A stretch of 39,482 nucleotides of DNA. Origin: Pseudonocardia sulfidoxydans NBRC 16205. GTDB taxonomy: Bacteria > Actinomycetota > Actinomycetes > Mycobacteriales > Pseudonocardiaceae. This document shows, piece after piece, positions 33,337-39,482 of the stretch. The translations under genes and the position numbers were made by a program. Each line of letters starts with the position of its first letter. Position 1 is the first letter of the stretch. The notes beneath the pieces were generated by a model. The model did not search any database. It saw nothing but the letters and a program-made list of their open reading frames with translations, and was not told where the DNA came from. The stretch lies in NCBI RefSeq assembly GCF_007989085.1, contig NZ_BJVJ01000056.1:1-39482 (forward strand), given 5' to 3'.

Positions 33337-34311
33337 GTGAAGGACCGGCCGACCAACCCGCTGCGGCGGCTGCGCACACCGGCGTGGGAGCGGCAGGAGC
33401 CCGCCTGGCGGGAGGCCTCCCCCGCGCTCATCGACGCTGCGCTGCACCGCGCGCTCGACCGGCCGGGTGGTGGCTGGTTCGTGCTCGCCGGCAGCCGTGA
33501 GGTGACGCGCGGGCGGGCGTTCGGGCGGATCGTCGACGGTCGCGAGGTCGTCGCGTGGCGTGACGACGACGGAACCCTGCACGCCGGGCCGGGAGCGTGC
33601 CCGCACCTCGGCGCCGCGCTGTGCGACGCCCCCGTCCACGACGGCGCGCTCGTCTGCCGCTGGCACGGGCTGGCGCTGCCACCCGGTGGGCGTCCCGGAT
33701 GGCGCACCTACCCGGCCCACGACGACGGCGTCCTCGCCTGGGTACAGCTGCCCGGCACCTCCCCGTCCGACGCCCCGTTCCTCGGGCCGCGGCCGCCTCT
33801 CACCGGTTCGCTCTCCGCGGTCGCGACCGTCGTCGGACGCTGCGAGCCGCAGGACGTCGTCGCCAACCGGCTCGACCCCTGGCACGGGGCGTGGCTGCAC
33901 CCGTACTCGTTCGCGTCGCTGCGCGTGGTCTCGGCGCCACCGCGCGACTGCCCGCCCGCGCAGGACCGCTTTCTCGTCGAGGTGACCTTCCGGGTGTCGC
34001 GGAGGTGGGGGGTGCCCGTGCACGCCGCGTTCACCTGCCCCGACCCGCGGACCGTCACCATGGAGATCGTCGACGGCGAGGGCACCGGCAGCGTCGTCGA
34101 GACCCACGCGACGCCCCTGCGCCCCGGCCCCGACGGCCTGCCCCGCACCGCGGTGATCGAGGCGACGATCGCCAGCTCCGACCGGGCCGGGTTCCGCCAC
34201 GCACGCCGCGTCGCCGGCGTCGTCAGGCCCCTCATGGAACACACGGCGCGCCGGCTGTGGCGCGACGACATCGACTACGCCGAACGCCGCTACGCGGTCC
34301 GGACCTCCTAA
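33337..34311 (+). CDS. Rieske [2Fe-2S] protein, DUF5914 type
   Basis: A 324-residue protein with an N-terminal Rieske domain: Cys88-Pro-His90 and Cys107-Arg-Trp-His110 are the four cluster ligands. The C-terminal part (about 150-320) matches DUF5914, for example RLDPWHGAWLHPYSFASLRV, which resembles the start of the catalytic domain of Rieske oxygenases. Related proteins accompany carotenoid or isoprenoid genes in some actinobacteria, but none are seen here. The GTG at 33337 is 7 bases after a TAGCCT box, so leaderless. Its stop overlaps that of the convergent methyltransferase by 4 bases. Confidence 0.82.
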   Translation: MKDRPTNPLRRLRTPAWERQEPAWREASPALIDAALHRALDRPGGGWFVLAGSREVTRGRAFGRIVDGREVVAWRDDDGTLHAGPGACPHLGAALCDAPVHDGALVCRWHGLALPPGGRPGWRTYPAHDDGVLAWVQLPGTSPSDAPFLGPRPPLTGSLSAVATVVGRCEPQDVVANRLDPWHGAWLHPYSFASLRVVSAPPRDCPPAQDRFLVEVTFRVSRRWGVPVHAAFTCPDPRTVTMEIVDGEGTGSVVETHATPLRPGPDGLPRTAVIEATIASSDRAGFRHARRVAGVVRPLMEHTARRLWRDDIDYAERRYAVRTS

Positions 34312-35108
34312 ACGACCGGCACACCGTCCGGCGGCGTCTCCACCTCGGCGACCTCGGGATCGAGCAGCGGGTCGTCGGCGGCGAGCCCTGGCCGGCGTCC
34401 CAGGAACGTGTGCACGACGTGGGTCTGCCAGCCGTCCATCGTCTGCACCCGGATGTCCTCGAACCCGGCGCGGCTCAGCCGCTCCGAGAACGTCGTCACC
34501 CCGTCGAACTCCACCACGCTGCGCCTCAGGTACCGGTAGATGTCCCCCGACCCCGTGCGCAGCGTGCCCATCGGGATGATCACCATGGCGCACACCAGGT
34601 TCCACTTCAGCCTGCTGCGCGCCGAGTCCCGCACCGAGTACTCGTGCACCGCCACCGGCGCCCCCGGCGCCAACAGCTCCAGCATCCGGGCGAGCCCCGC
34701 GTCGCGGTCCTTCAAATTGCGCACCAGATAGGCAGCCAGGATGCCGTCGAACGGCCCCTGCACGCCCGCCCGGTCGAGGTCCTCCATCCGCGAGTGCACG
34801 AACCGCACCCCCGGCGGCCAGTTCTTGCGCCGCGCCTGCCCCAGCATCTCCGCCGACGCGTCCACCGCCGTCACCTGCGAACCCGGGTACGCGTCGAGCA
34901 ACGCCGCCGTCGACGCCCCCGTCCCGCACCCCAGGTCGAGCAGCCGCAACCCGCTGCCCTTCAACCCCATCCGCTTCGCCGACAACCGCAGATGCTCGTG
35001 GTACCCGGGGTTGGCGCCGACGAGCTTGTCGTAGCTGCGGGCGTGCGCGTCGAACGCCTTCGCGACCGACGACGCGTCCACCGCCCGCGAACTCCCGGAT
35101 CCGGCCAC
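34308..35108 (-). CDS. SAM-dependent methyltransferase (UbiE/COQ5-like)
   Basis: A 266-residue class I methyltransferase. Motif I LLDLGCGTGAS (about 56-66), the acidic VDAS after strand 2, and LAAYLVRNLKDRDAGLARMLELLAPGAPVAVHEYS are close to the UbiE/MenG pattern. It likely methylates a quinone, isoprenoid or lipid; the C-terminal YLRRSVVEFDGV and TFLGRR phrases suggest membrane-related substrates. It is convergent with the Rieske gene and overlaps it by 4 bases; such pairs of a Rieske protein and methyltransferase recur in actinobacteria. The GTG start is 6 bases after CAGGAT, a possible leaderless -10. Confidence 0.85.
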   Translation of the reverse strand: MAGSGSSRAVDASSVAKAFDAHARSYDKLVGANPGYHEHLRLSAKRMGLKGSGLRLLDLGCGTGASTAALLDAYPGSQVTAVDASAEMLGQARRKNWPPGVRFVHSRMEDLDRAGVQGPFDGILAAYLVRNLKDRDAGLARMLELLAPGAPVAVHEYSVRDSARSRLKWNLVCAMVIIPMGTLRTGSGDIYRYLRRSVVEFDGVTTFSERLSRAGFEDIRVQTMDGWQTHVVHTFLGRRPGLAADDPLLDPEVAEVETPPDGVPVV

Positions 35109-35159
35109 GCCCGCATCCTGACGTACCGACGGCTGCGACGCCGACCGGACGCGCCGCTC

Positions 35160-35165
35160 TACGCT
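35160..35165 (+). promoter_or_regulatory. -10 box (TACGCT) of the metallophosphoesterase gene
   Basis: TACGCT with 5 bases to a GTG at 35171 and 8 to the ATG at 35174; leaderless. Confidence 0.4.
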
Positions 35166-35173
35166 TGCGGGTG

Positions 35174-35821
35174 ATGGTCAGAGCACTGGCGGTCAGCGAC
35201 GAAGAGGTCGCCGGTCTGCGCACCGACGCGGTCCGGCGCCTCGGCGTGGACGTCGTCGTCGCCGCGGGCGACCTCCCCTTCGACTACCTCGCCGAGCTCT
35301 GCGACCGCACCGACCGGCCCGGCGTCCTCGTCCCCGGCAACCACGACGCCGACCTGACCGGCTACCGCCGGCACCGCGGCATGTGGACCCGCGCCGGACT
35401 GCCCTGCCCCTGGCCCGGCCCCGCCGGATACGTCGACGCCGACGGCCGCGTCGTCGACGTCGCCGGGCTGCGCATCGCCGGACTCGGCGGATCCGTGCGC
35501 TACCGGCCCGGCCCCAACCAGTGGACCCAGGCCGAACAGGCCCGCCGCGCCCGCCGCCTCGTCCGCGCCGCCCGCAGGCTCCGCCGCCGCGACGGCCGAG
35601 CCGTCGACATCCTGCTCACCCACGCCCCACCCCGCTCCTGCGGCGACCGCGAGGACCGCCCCCACCACGGCTTCGACTGCCTCCACGACGTCGTCGCCGC
35701 CCTGCGCCCCCGCATCCTGCTGCACGGACACATCCACCCGCACGGCCAACCCGTGCCCGACCGCCGGATCGGCACGACGCGCGTGGTCAACGTCGTCGGC
35801 CGCAAGGTCCTGGAGCTCTGA
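35174..35821 (+). CDS. metallophosphoesterase
   Basis: A 215-residue calcineurin-like phosphoesterase with GD (32-33), GNHD (55-58), LTHAPP and HGHIHPHG. The first metal motif, normally DxH, is SDEE here, as in some short family members. It probably hydrolyses a small phosphodiester or nucleotide; the substrate is unknown. GTG 35171 is an alternative start. The next gene begins 4 bases after its stop. Confidence 0.85.
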   Translation: MVRALAVSDEEVAGLRTDAVRRLGVDVVVAAGDLPFDYLAELCDRTDRPGVLVPGNHDADLTGYRRHRGMWTRAGLPCPWPGPAGYVDADGRVVDVAGLRIAGLGGSVRYRPGPNQWTQAEQARRARRLVRAARRLRRRDGRAVDILLTHAPPRSCGDREDRPHHGFDCLHDVVAALRPRILLHGHIHPHGQPVPDRRIGTTRVVNVVGRKVLEL

Positions 35822-35825
35822 CGCC

Positions 35826-36665
35826 ATGGAGACAGGGTTCGGCCAGGTCGACGCCGAGTACGACTTCCTGCGCGTCCGGCGCCGCGCCGTCCTCTCCCGG
35901 CTCGCCACGTGGCTGCGCCGCGAACCCGACGACGTCTCCGAGATCCTCCCCTTCGACGAGGTCGTCGCCGCGCTCGGCCGCACCGGCGAACGCCGCCTCG
36001 GGCTGCGCGTCATCGACCTCGACTCCATCGTCGGCTCCGTCGACCGCACCGGCGACTTCGACCGCCGCTTCCGCCCCCGCAACCAGCGCACCCGTGAACG
36101 CTGGGAACGCCTCGCCCGCGCCCAGCGCCGTGGCGAGACCATCCCGCCCATCGACGTCTACCGCGTCGGCGGGCTGCACTTCGTCCGCGACGGCCACCAC
36201 CGTGTCTCGGTCGCCCACGCCCTCGGGCTGCGGTCGATCGAGGCGAGGGTCACCGAGGTCACGACGCGCATCGCCCCCGACGGGCTCGTCCACCGCGGCG
36301 ACCTCATCACCAAGGACCTGCGACGTGTCTTCCTCGAACGCGTCCCGCTCACCGGTGCCGCGCTCGACTCCATCGAGGTCCGCGACCCCTGGAGCTACGC
36401 CGAGCTGTCGGAGACCGTGGAGGCGTGGGGGTTCCGGCTGATGCAGCACGAGAACCGCTTCCTCGACCGCGCCACCGTCTCCCGGCGCTGGTGGGCCGAG
36501 GAGTTCATGCCCGTCGTCCGGATGCTGCGACAGGCCGACCTCATCGGCGACCGCACCGACGCCGAGGCCTTCCTCCAGCTCGCGTGCCACCGCTACCGGC
36601 TGATGCGCACGCACCGCTGGGACGACGAGGTCGTCGCCCGCCTGCAGGCCGACCGCGGCCGCTGA
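35826..36665 (+). CDS. ParB-fold nuclease-like protein
   Basis: A 279-residue protein with a ParB/sulfiredoxin-like core at about 100-145: IPPIDVYRVGGLHFVRDGHHRVSVAHALG, including the typical DGHHR motif. The N-terminal 70 residues are charged, and the C-terminal part contains RWWAEEFMPVVRMLR. It is not the chromosomal ParB, since a helix-turn-helix and a dimer domain are missing. Related proteins are widespread in actinobacteria, with unknown role. A GGAG in the end of the preceding gene serves as ribosome site, so the two are coupled. Confidence 0.75.
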   Translation: METGFGQVDAEYDFLRVRRRAVLSRLATWLRREPDDVSEILPFDEVVAALGRTGERRLGLRVIDLDSIVGSVDRTGDFDRRFRPRNQRTRERWERLARAQRRGETIPPIDVYRVGGLHFVRDGHHRVSVAHALGLRSIEARVTEVTTRIAPDGLVHRGDLITKDLRRVFLERVPLTGAALDSIEVRDPWSYAELSETVEAWGFRLMQHENRFLDRATVSRRWWAEEFMPVVRMLRQADLIGDRTDAEAFLQLACHRYRLMRTHRWDDEVVARLQADRGR

Positions 36666-36681
36666 GCTCCCGGCCCAACAT

Positions 36682-36800
36682 CCGCGCGCAACCTCACTGC
36701 TGCCGTGCGCCCGACCCGGAGCGCTGAGGTTGCGGCCCACCATCCGCGCGCAACCTCACTGCTGTTTCTGCGCCCGCCGGCAGCGCTGAGGTTGCGCGCG
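36682..36800. repeat. 62-base-period tandem palindromic repeats, family 3, locus 2
   Basis: Two units with CGCAACCTCACTGCTG starting at 36687 and 36749, again exactly 62 bases apart, each closed by AGCGCTGAGGTTGCG. They fill the gap between the convergent ParB-fold and ACC deaminase genes. Core sequences match the array at 19371-19556, but the inner parts differ. Confidence 0.88.
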
Positions 36801-36805
36801 GTCTG

Positions 36806-37816
36806 TCAGTTGCGGAACAGGGCGCTGTAGGCGTTGATCGCCGGTTGGCCGCCGAGGTGCGCGTACAGCACGTTCGAGTCCTTGCCGATCTCCCCGGAGC
36901 GGACGAGGTCGATCAGCCCGGCCATCGACTTGCCCTCGTACACCGGGTCGATGATCACGCCTTCCAGCGAGCCGGTGAGCCGGATCGCGTCCAGCGTCGA
37001 CTGCACCGGGACGCCGTACTCGTCGCCGGCCCACCCCTCGAGGACGACGATCTCGTCGTCACGCAGGTCGCGGCCCAGCCCGATCGTCGCCGCCGTGTTC
37101 CGGGCGATCTTCGCGACCTGGGCGTGCGTCTCCTCCCGCTTCGCCGAGGCGTCGATACCCAGCACGCGACGCGGCCGGTCCTGCCCCGCGAACCCGGCGA
37201 TCATCCCGGCCTGCGTGGAGCCCGTGACACTGCAGACGACGATCGTGTCGAAGAAGACCCCCAGCTCCTGCTCCTGCGCGGCCACCTCGTCGGCCCAGCC
37301 CGCGAACCCGAGCCCACCCAACGGGTGGTCCGACGCCCCCGCCGGGATCGCGTAGGGCACCCCGCCCTGGGAGCGGACGTCGTCGAGGGCCTGCTCCCAG
37401 CTGGACTTGAACCCGATACCGAAGCCCGCCTCGACCAGCTCGACCTCCGCGCCCATGATGCGCGACAACAGGATGTTGCCGACGCGGTCGTTCACGGCGT
37501 CGGGCCAGTCGACCCAGCTCTCCTGCACGAGCCGCGCCGTGAGGCCGAGCTTCGCCGCGACCGCCGCCACCTGCCGGGTGTGGTTGGACTGCACCCCACC
37601 GATGGAGACGAGGTGCGTCGCGCCCGCCGCCAGCGCGTCGGGGACGAGGTACTCCAGCTTGCGGGTCTTGTTGCCGCCGTACGCGAGACCGGAGTTGCAG
37701 TCCTCGCGCTTGGCCCAGACCTTCGCGCCGCCCAGATGCGCGGTGAGACGCTCCAGCGGATGGACCGGGCTGGGGCCGAAGAGCAGGGGGTGACGCGGGA
37801 AGTCGGAGAGCGCCAT
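36806..37816 (-). CDS. acdS: 1-aminocyclopropane-1-carboxylate deaminase
   Basis: A 336-residue PLP enzyme close to AcdS in length and sequence. The PLP lysine is in GGNKTRK (Lys50), with VQSNHT (Ser77) and the active-site DPVYEGKSM (Tyr293, Glu294) and YAHLGGQPA (Leu321). Glu and Leu at these two places are the residues reported to separate ACC deaminases from D-cysteine desulfhydrases. It would convert ACC, the plant ethylene precursor, to ammonia and 2-oxobutyrate, hinting at a plant-associated lifestyle. The ATG overlaps the stop of the GntR gene (ATGA). Confidence 0.92.
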   Translation of the reverse strand: MALSDFPRHPLLFGPSPVHPLERLTAHLGGAKVWAKREDCNSGLAYGGNKTRKLEYLVPDALAAGATHLVSIGGVQSNHTRQVAAVAAKLGLTARLVQESWVDWPDAVNDRVGNILLSRIMGAEVELVEAGFGIGFKSSWEQALDDVRSQGGVPYAIPAGASDHPLGGLGFAGWADEVAAQEQELGVFFDTIVVCSVTGSTQAGMIAGFAGQDRPRRVLGIDASAKREETHAQVAKIARNTAATIGLGRDLRDDEIVVLEGWAGDEYGVPVQSTLDAIRLTGSLEGVIIDPVYEGKSMAGLIDLVRSGEIGKDSNVLYAHLGGQPAINAYSALFRN

Positions 37817-38478
37817 CAGTCCTCCAGGGTGTCGACGAGGGCGGCCAGGGTGAGCCAGTTCTCGCGGGCGGCGGCCGCCGCGCCACCGACGTCGCCCGCG
37901 GCGCAGAGCTCGACGATCCGATCGTGCTGGGCGACCGAACCGCGGCCCGCGAGCGAGCCGAACCGCATCCGTTCGACGCGGCGCAGCACCGGACCGAACT
38001 GGTCCAGCACGGCGCGGACCGCACCGTTGCCCGAGGCCGCGACGGCGACCCCGTGGAAGTCGTCGTCGGCCTGGACGGCGGCGTCGATGTCGTTGTCGCG
38101 CAATGCCTCGGCGAAGCAGGCGTTGGCGACGCGCATGGCGTCGAGATCGGCTGCCGAGAGCAACGGGACGGCCTCCCGGGTCGCGAGCTCGTGCATGGCG
38201 GCGACGACCGACTGCGCCGCCGCCGTCTCGCGGGCCCGCACCGGGCTGACGACGGTCGAGTGCCCCGGCCTCGTGAGCACCAGCCCGGAGCGTTCGAGCC
38301 GGCCCAGTGCCTCCCGGATCGGGGTGCGGCTGACGCCGAGCCACGACGACAGCTCGGCGTCGACGAGCTTCTCTCCCGGAGCGAGCGTGCCGTCGACGAT
38401 CGCGTCGCGGATCGCGGTGTAGGCGCGGTCGCGCAGCAGCGACGTCGCGAGCAGGCCGTCACGGCCAGGAACCGGCAT
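37816..38478 (-). CDS. GntR family regulator, FCD type, of acdS
   Basis: A 220-residue GntR regulator: winged helix (RDRAYTAIRDAIVDGTLAPGEKL ... LGVSRTPIREALGRLERSGLV, about 15-70) and an FCD-type helical ligand domain with DDDFHGVAVAASGN and RMRFGSLAGRGSVAQHDRIVELCAAGD. It is coupled by overlap to acdS and presumably controls it, possibly responding to ACC or a related amino acid. ATG 38478 is used; the frame continues upstream to GTG 38514, but that would put the TGCAA palindrome inside the gene. Confidence 0.85.
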   Translation of the reverse strand: MPVPGRDGLLATSLLRDRAYTAIRDAIVDGTLAPGEKLVDAELSSWLGVSRTPIREALGRLERSGLVLTRPGHSTVVSPVRARETAAAQSVVAAMHELATREAVPLLSAADLDAMRVANACFAEALRDNDIDAAVQADDDFHGVAVAASGNGAVRAVLDQFGPVLRRVERMRFGSLAGRGSVAQHDRIVELCAAGDVGGAAAAARENWLTLAALVDTLED

Positions 38479-38491
38479 GCAAAATATTGCA
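38478..38491. promoter_or_regulatory. likely GntR operator upstream of the GntR-acdS operon
   Basis: TGCAA-AATA-TTGCA, a palindrome with 5-base arms that touches the start codon of the GntR gene and is conspicuously AT-rich against its surroundings. A -10 hexamer TGCAAT on the minus strand would fall within it, so binding would block transcription. Confidence 0.6.
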
Positions 38492-38602
38492 CACTGCACA
38501 CCGCGGTCCGTCAACCCCGCAGCTGCCGGGAGCCTCCCCGCCGAACGTCTGGCACCGTGTGCAGGTCAGTGCTGACACCACCCGGACCAGGAGGGCACCC
38601 TG

Positions 38603-38857
38603 GTGTTGGTGGGAGTTGACACCACCCTGGCGGGCGCGCAAGCGGAGCTCGTAGTGCAGGCCAAGTGGCGGGAGCACCCCAATCGGGACGCCCCCGAGCA
38701 CGTCCGCGATCAGGCCGAAGTGTGGGCGGGACACGCACGCACCGAACTGGAGTGGGCGAAGAGCCTGAGCAAACGACTGTCTGAGGGCGCCTACACCATG
38801 GCCGATGATCCGGGTTCGTGGCGAACGGTCCCCGATCACCTCAAGATGCGCACCTAA
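38603..38857 (+). pseudogene. fragment duplicating part of the C-terminal region of a PadR-type regulator
   Basis: An 84-residue reading frame from GTG 38603 with a good ribosome site (AGGAGGG, 7 bases). From residue 13 on (AELVVQAKWREHPNR...) it copies the PadR gene at the window edge: 96 bases from 38640 match 39387-39482 with one difference (38720/39467). It lacks any helix-turn-helix; its unique first 12 residues read across the junction. It may be a remnant of tandem duplication, though its own start signals mean it could still be translated. Confidence 0.65.
38640..38735. repeat. direct repeat, 96 bases, first copy
   Basis: Matches 39387-39482 with a single mismatch at 38720/39467. The true length is unknown because the second copy runs off the window. 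Confidence 0.95.
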
Positions 38858-38863
38858 TCAACC

Positions 38864-38920
38864 TTGACTAGATGTTTCCTCCTCGTGTACTACTGGCCAA
38901 GTAGTCAAACTGGACTAGTC
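38864..38920 (+). promoter_or_regulatory. promoter/operator region of the PadR gene
   Basis: TTGACT (38864) and TACTAC (38888) are separated by 18 bases, a fair -35/-10 pair. Overlapping inverted repeats are present: CTACT-GGCCA-AGTAG (38890-38904), TTGACTA with TAGTCAA (38864 and 38902), and GACTAGTC (38913-38920). This AT-rich, palindromic region is what an autoregulating PadR protein would bind. Confidence 0.55.
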
Positions 38921-38962
38921 TCTACCAATCCGTTCGCAACACCGGGAGAAGGAATCGAACCC

Positions 38963-39482
38963 ATGGGAAAGCTCGCGATCGAGACGAGAGGGTTGAGCGG
39001 AGGTGGGCGCACGTCGGCCACGAAGCTCCTGGTACTCGGTATCGTGCACCTCTCCGGCGGCGCGCATGGTTACCAGGTGCGGTCCGAACTGCAGAGCTGG
39101 GGTGCGGAGAGTTGGGCCAAGATCAAGCCCGGCTCGATTTATCACGCGCTGAAGAAGGCGGCGGCTGATGGCCTCCTCACCGAACACGCCGAGCGGGGCA
39201 ACTCTGGGCCGGAGCGCGTTCTGTACCGCGCGACAGCTCGGGGACGTGACGAGATGGTCGAACTGGTCCGCGACGGTCTGCGGCGCACCCACGACGCGGA
39301 CATGCTCAACGCGTCCATCGCCATGTTGCCCATGCTGACCAGGACAGATGCCATCGCGCAGGTTGACGAGCGGGTCGCACGCCTGGAAGCGGAGCTCGTA
39401 GTGCAGGCCAAGTGGCGGGAGCACCCCAATCGGGACGCCCCCGAGCACGTCCGCGATCAGGCCGAACTGTGGGCGGGACACG
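38963..39482 (+). CDS. PadR family transcriptional regulator, cut by window end
   Basis: The first 173 residues of a PadR-type regulator. The N-terminal winged helix is LLVLGIVHLSGGAHGYQVRSELQSWG ... IKPGSIYHALKKAAADGLL (about 22-78), then the typical wing GPERVLYRATARGRDEM. The C-terminal helical domain (about 105-) contains VDERVARLEAELVVQAKWREH. The gene has its own ribosome site (GGAGAAGGA, 10 bases before ATG 38963). Base composition is less GC-rich than neighbours, and the duplicate tail upstream hints at past rearrangement. It probably regulates an efflux or stress gene lying beyond the window. Confidence 0.88.
   Translation, partial: MGKLAIETRGLSGGGRTSATKLLVLGIVHLSGGAHGYQVRSELQSWGAESWAKIKPGSIYHALKKAAADGLLTEHAERGNSGPERVLYRATARGRDEMVELVRDGLRRTHDADMLNASIAMLPMLTRTDAIAQVDERVARLEAELVVQAKWREHPNRDAPEHVRDQAELWAGH
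39387..39482. repeat. direct repeat, 96 bases visible, second copy
   Basis: The second copy of the repeat at 38640-38735, lying in the C-terminal coding region of the PadR gene and probably continuing beyond the window. Confidence 0.95.

Noticed and set aside
30718..35223. A 1501-codon open frame on the minus strand
   Set aside because: It runs antisense to NUDIX, CorA and the Rieske gene and through the methyltransferase and others in another frame; only its last ~55 codons (the tiny hydrophobic protein) read as real protein. It is a product of high GC, where stop codons are rare.
36806..37816. D-cysteine desulfhydrase instead of ACC deaminase
   Set aside because: The residues that separate the two activities (Glu294 in VYEGK and Leu321 in HLGG) are those of ACC deaminase; desulfhydrases have Thr or Ser there.
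38973..39481. Minus-strand frames opposite the PadR gene
   Set aside because: The plus strand gives a clear PadR winged helix with ribosome site and promoter; the antisense frames have no recognisable features.

Overview
This is a very GC-rich actinobacterial chromosome segment, most likely from the Pseudonocardiales; the genus Pseudonocardia is a guess. The grounds are strong GC bias at third codon positions, frequent GTG starts, many start codons placed 6-8 bases after a TANNNT -10 box (leaderless style), and actinobacteria-specific families (NnaR-type HemD/winged-helix fusion, MoeZ, TIGR02569, DUF3107). From memory, the gene order TIGR02569 - moeZ - tetR - DUF3107 - MiaE-like ferritin - rhlE - PQQ-like protein resembles the Mycobacterium tuberculosis Rv3205c-Rv3212 block. 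No rRNA, tRNA, CRISPR array or transposase gene was seen.

Layout. (1) 92-9895, minus strand: a complete assimilatory nitrate/nitrite operon, narK > nasA > FAD electron-transfer subunit > nirB > nirD > nnaR > sirohydrochlorin chelatase. Nearly every junction is a 4-base stop/start overlap. It imports nitrate, reduces it to nitrite and then ammonium, makes the siroheme that NirB needs, and carries its own regulator. (2) 10099-15258, minus strand: a TIGR02569 protein, a membrane-anchored protein with an N-terminal Cys/His finger, moeZ and an alpha/beta hydrolase. (3) 15403-18695, plus strand: a copper module (exported His-rich protein plus CopA ATPase) behind a CsoR-like operator. (4) 18744-19361: a leaderless TetR regulator. 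(5) 19598-23421: a divergent module, SDR + AurF-like diiron oxygenase + alpha/beta hydrolase on one side and TetR + DUF4873 on the other, separated by two perfect GTTACC-N3-GGTAAC palindromes. (6) 23533-27935: DUF3107, ferritin-like protein, the DEAD-box helicase RhlE (apparently with a CTG start) and a PQQ-like anchored protein. (7) 28045-36665: nuclease, PHP phosphoesterase, PH-domain and tiny membrane proteins, NUDIX, MaoC, CorA, Rieske protein, methyltransferase, metallophosphoesterase and ParB-fold protein. (8) 36806-39482: ACC deaminase with its GntR regulator, then a PadR gene cut by the window edge, preceded by a fragment duplicating part of its C-terminus.

The most unusual content is a set of short palindromic repeat families. 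A 40-base palindrome occurs three times, at both ends of the nitrate operon and inside it; the internal copy is read as part of the NasA C-terminus. A different 45-base palindrome occurs twice in the C-terminal codons of the neighbouring flavoprotein. A third family, with 62-base tandem periodicity, sits between convergent genes at two places about 17 kb apart. These look like small REP/MITE-type elements that prefer gene ends and sometimes become coding.
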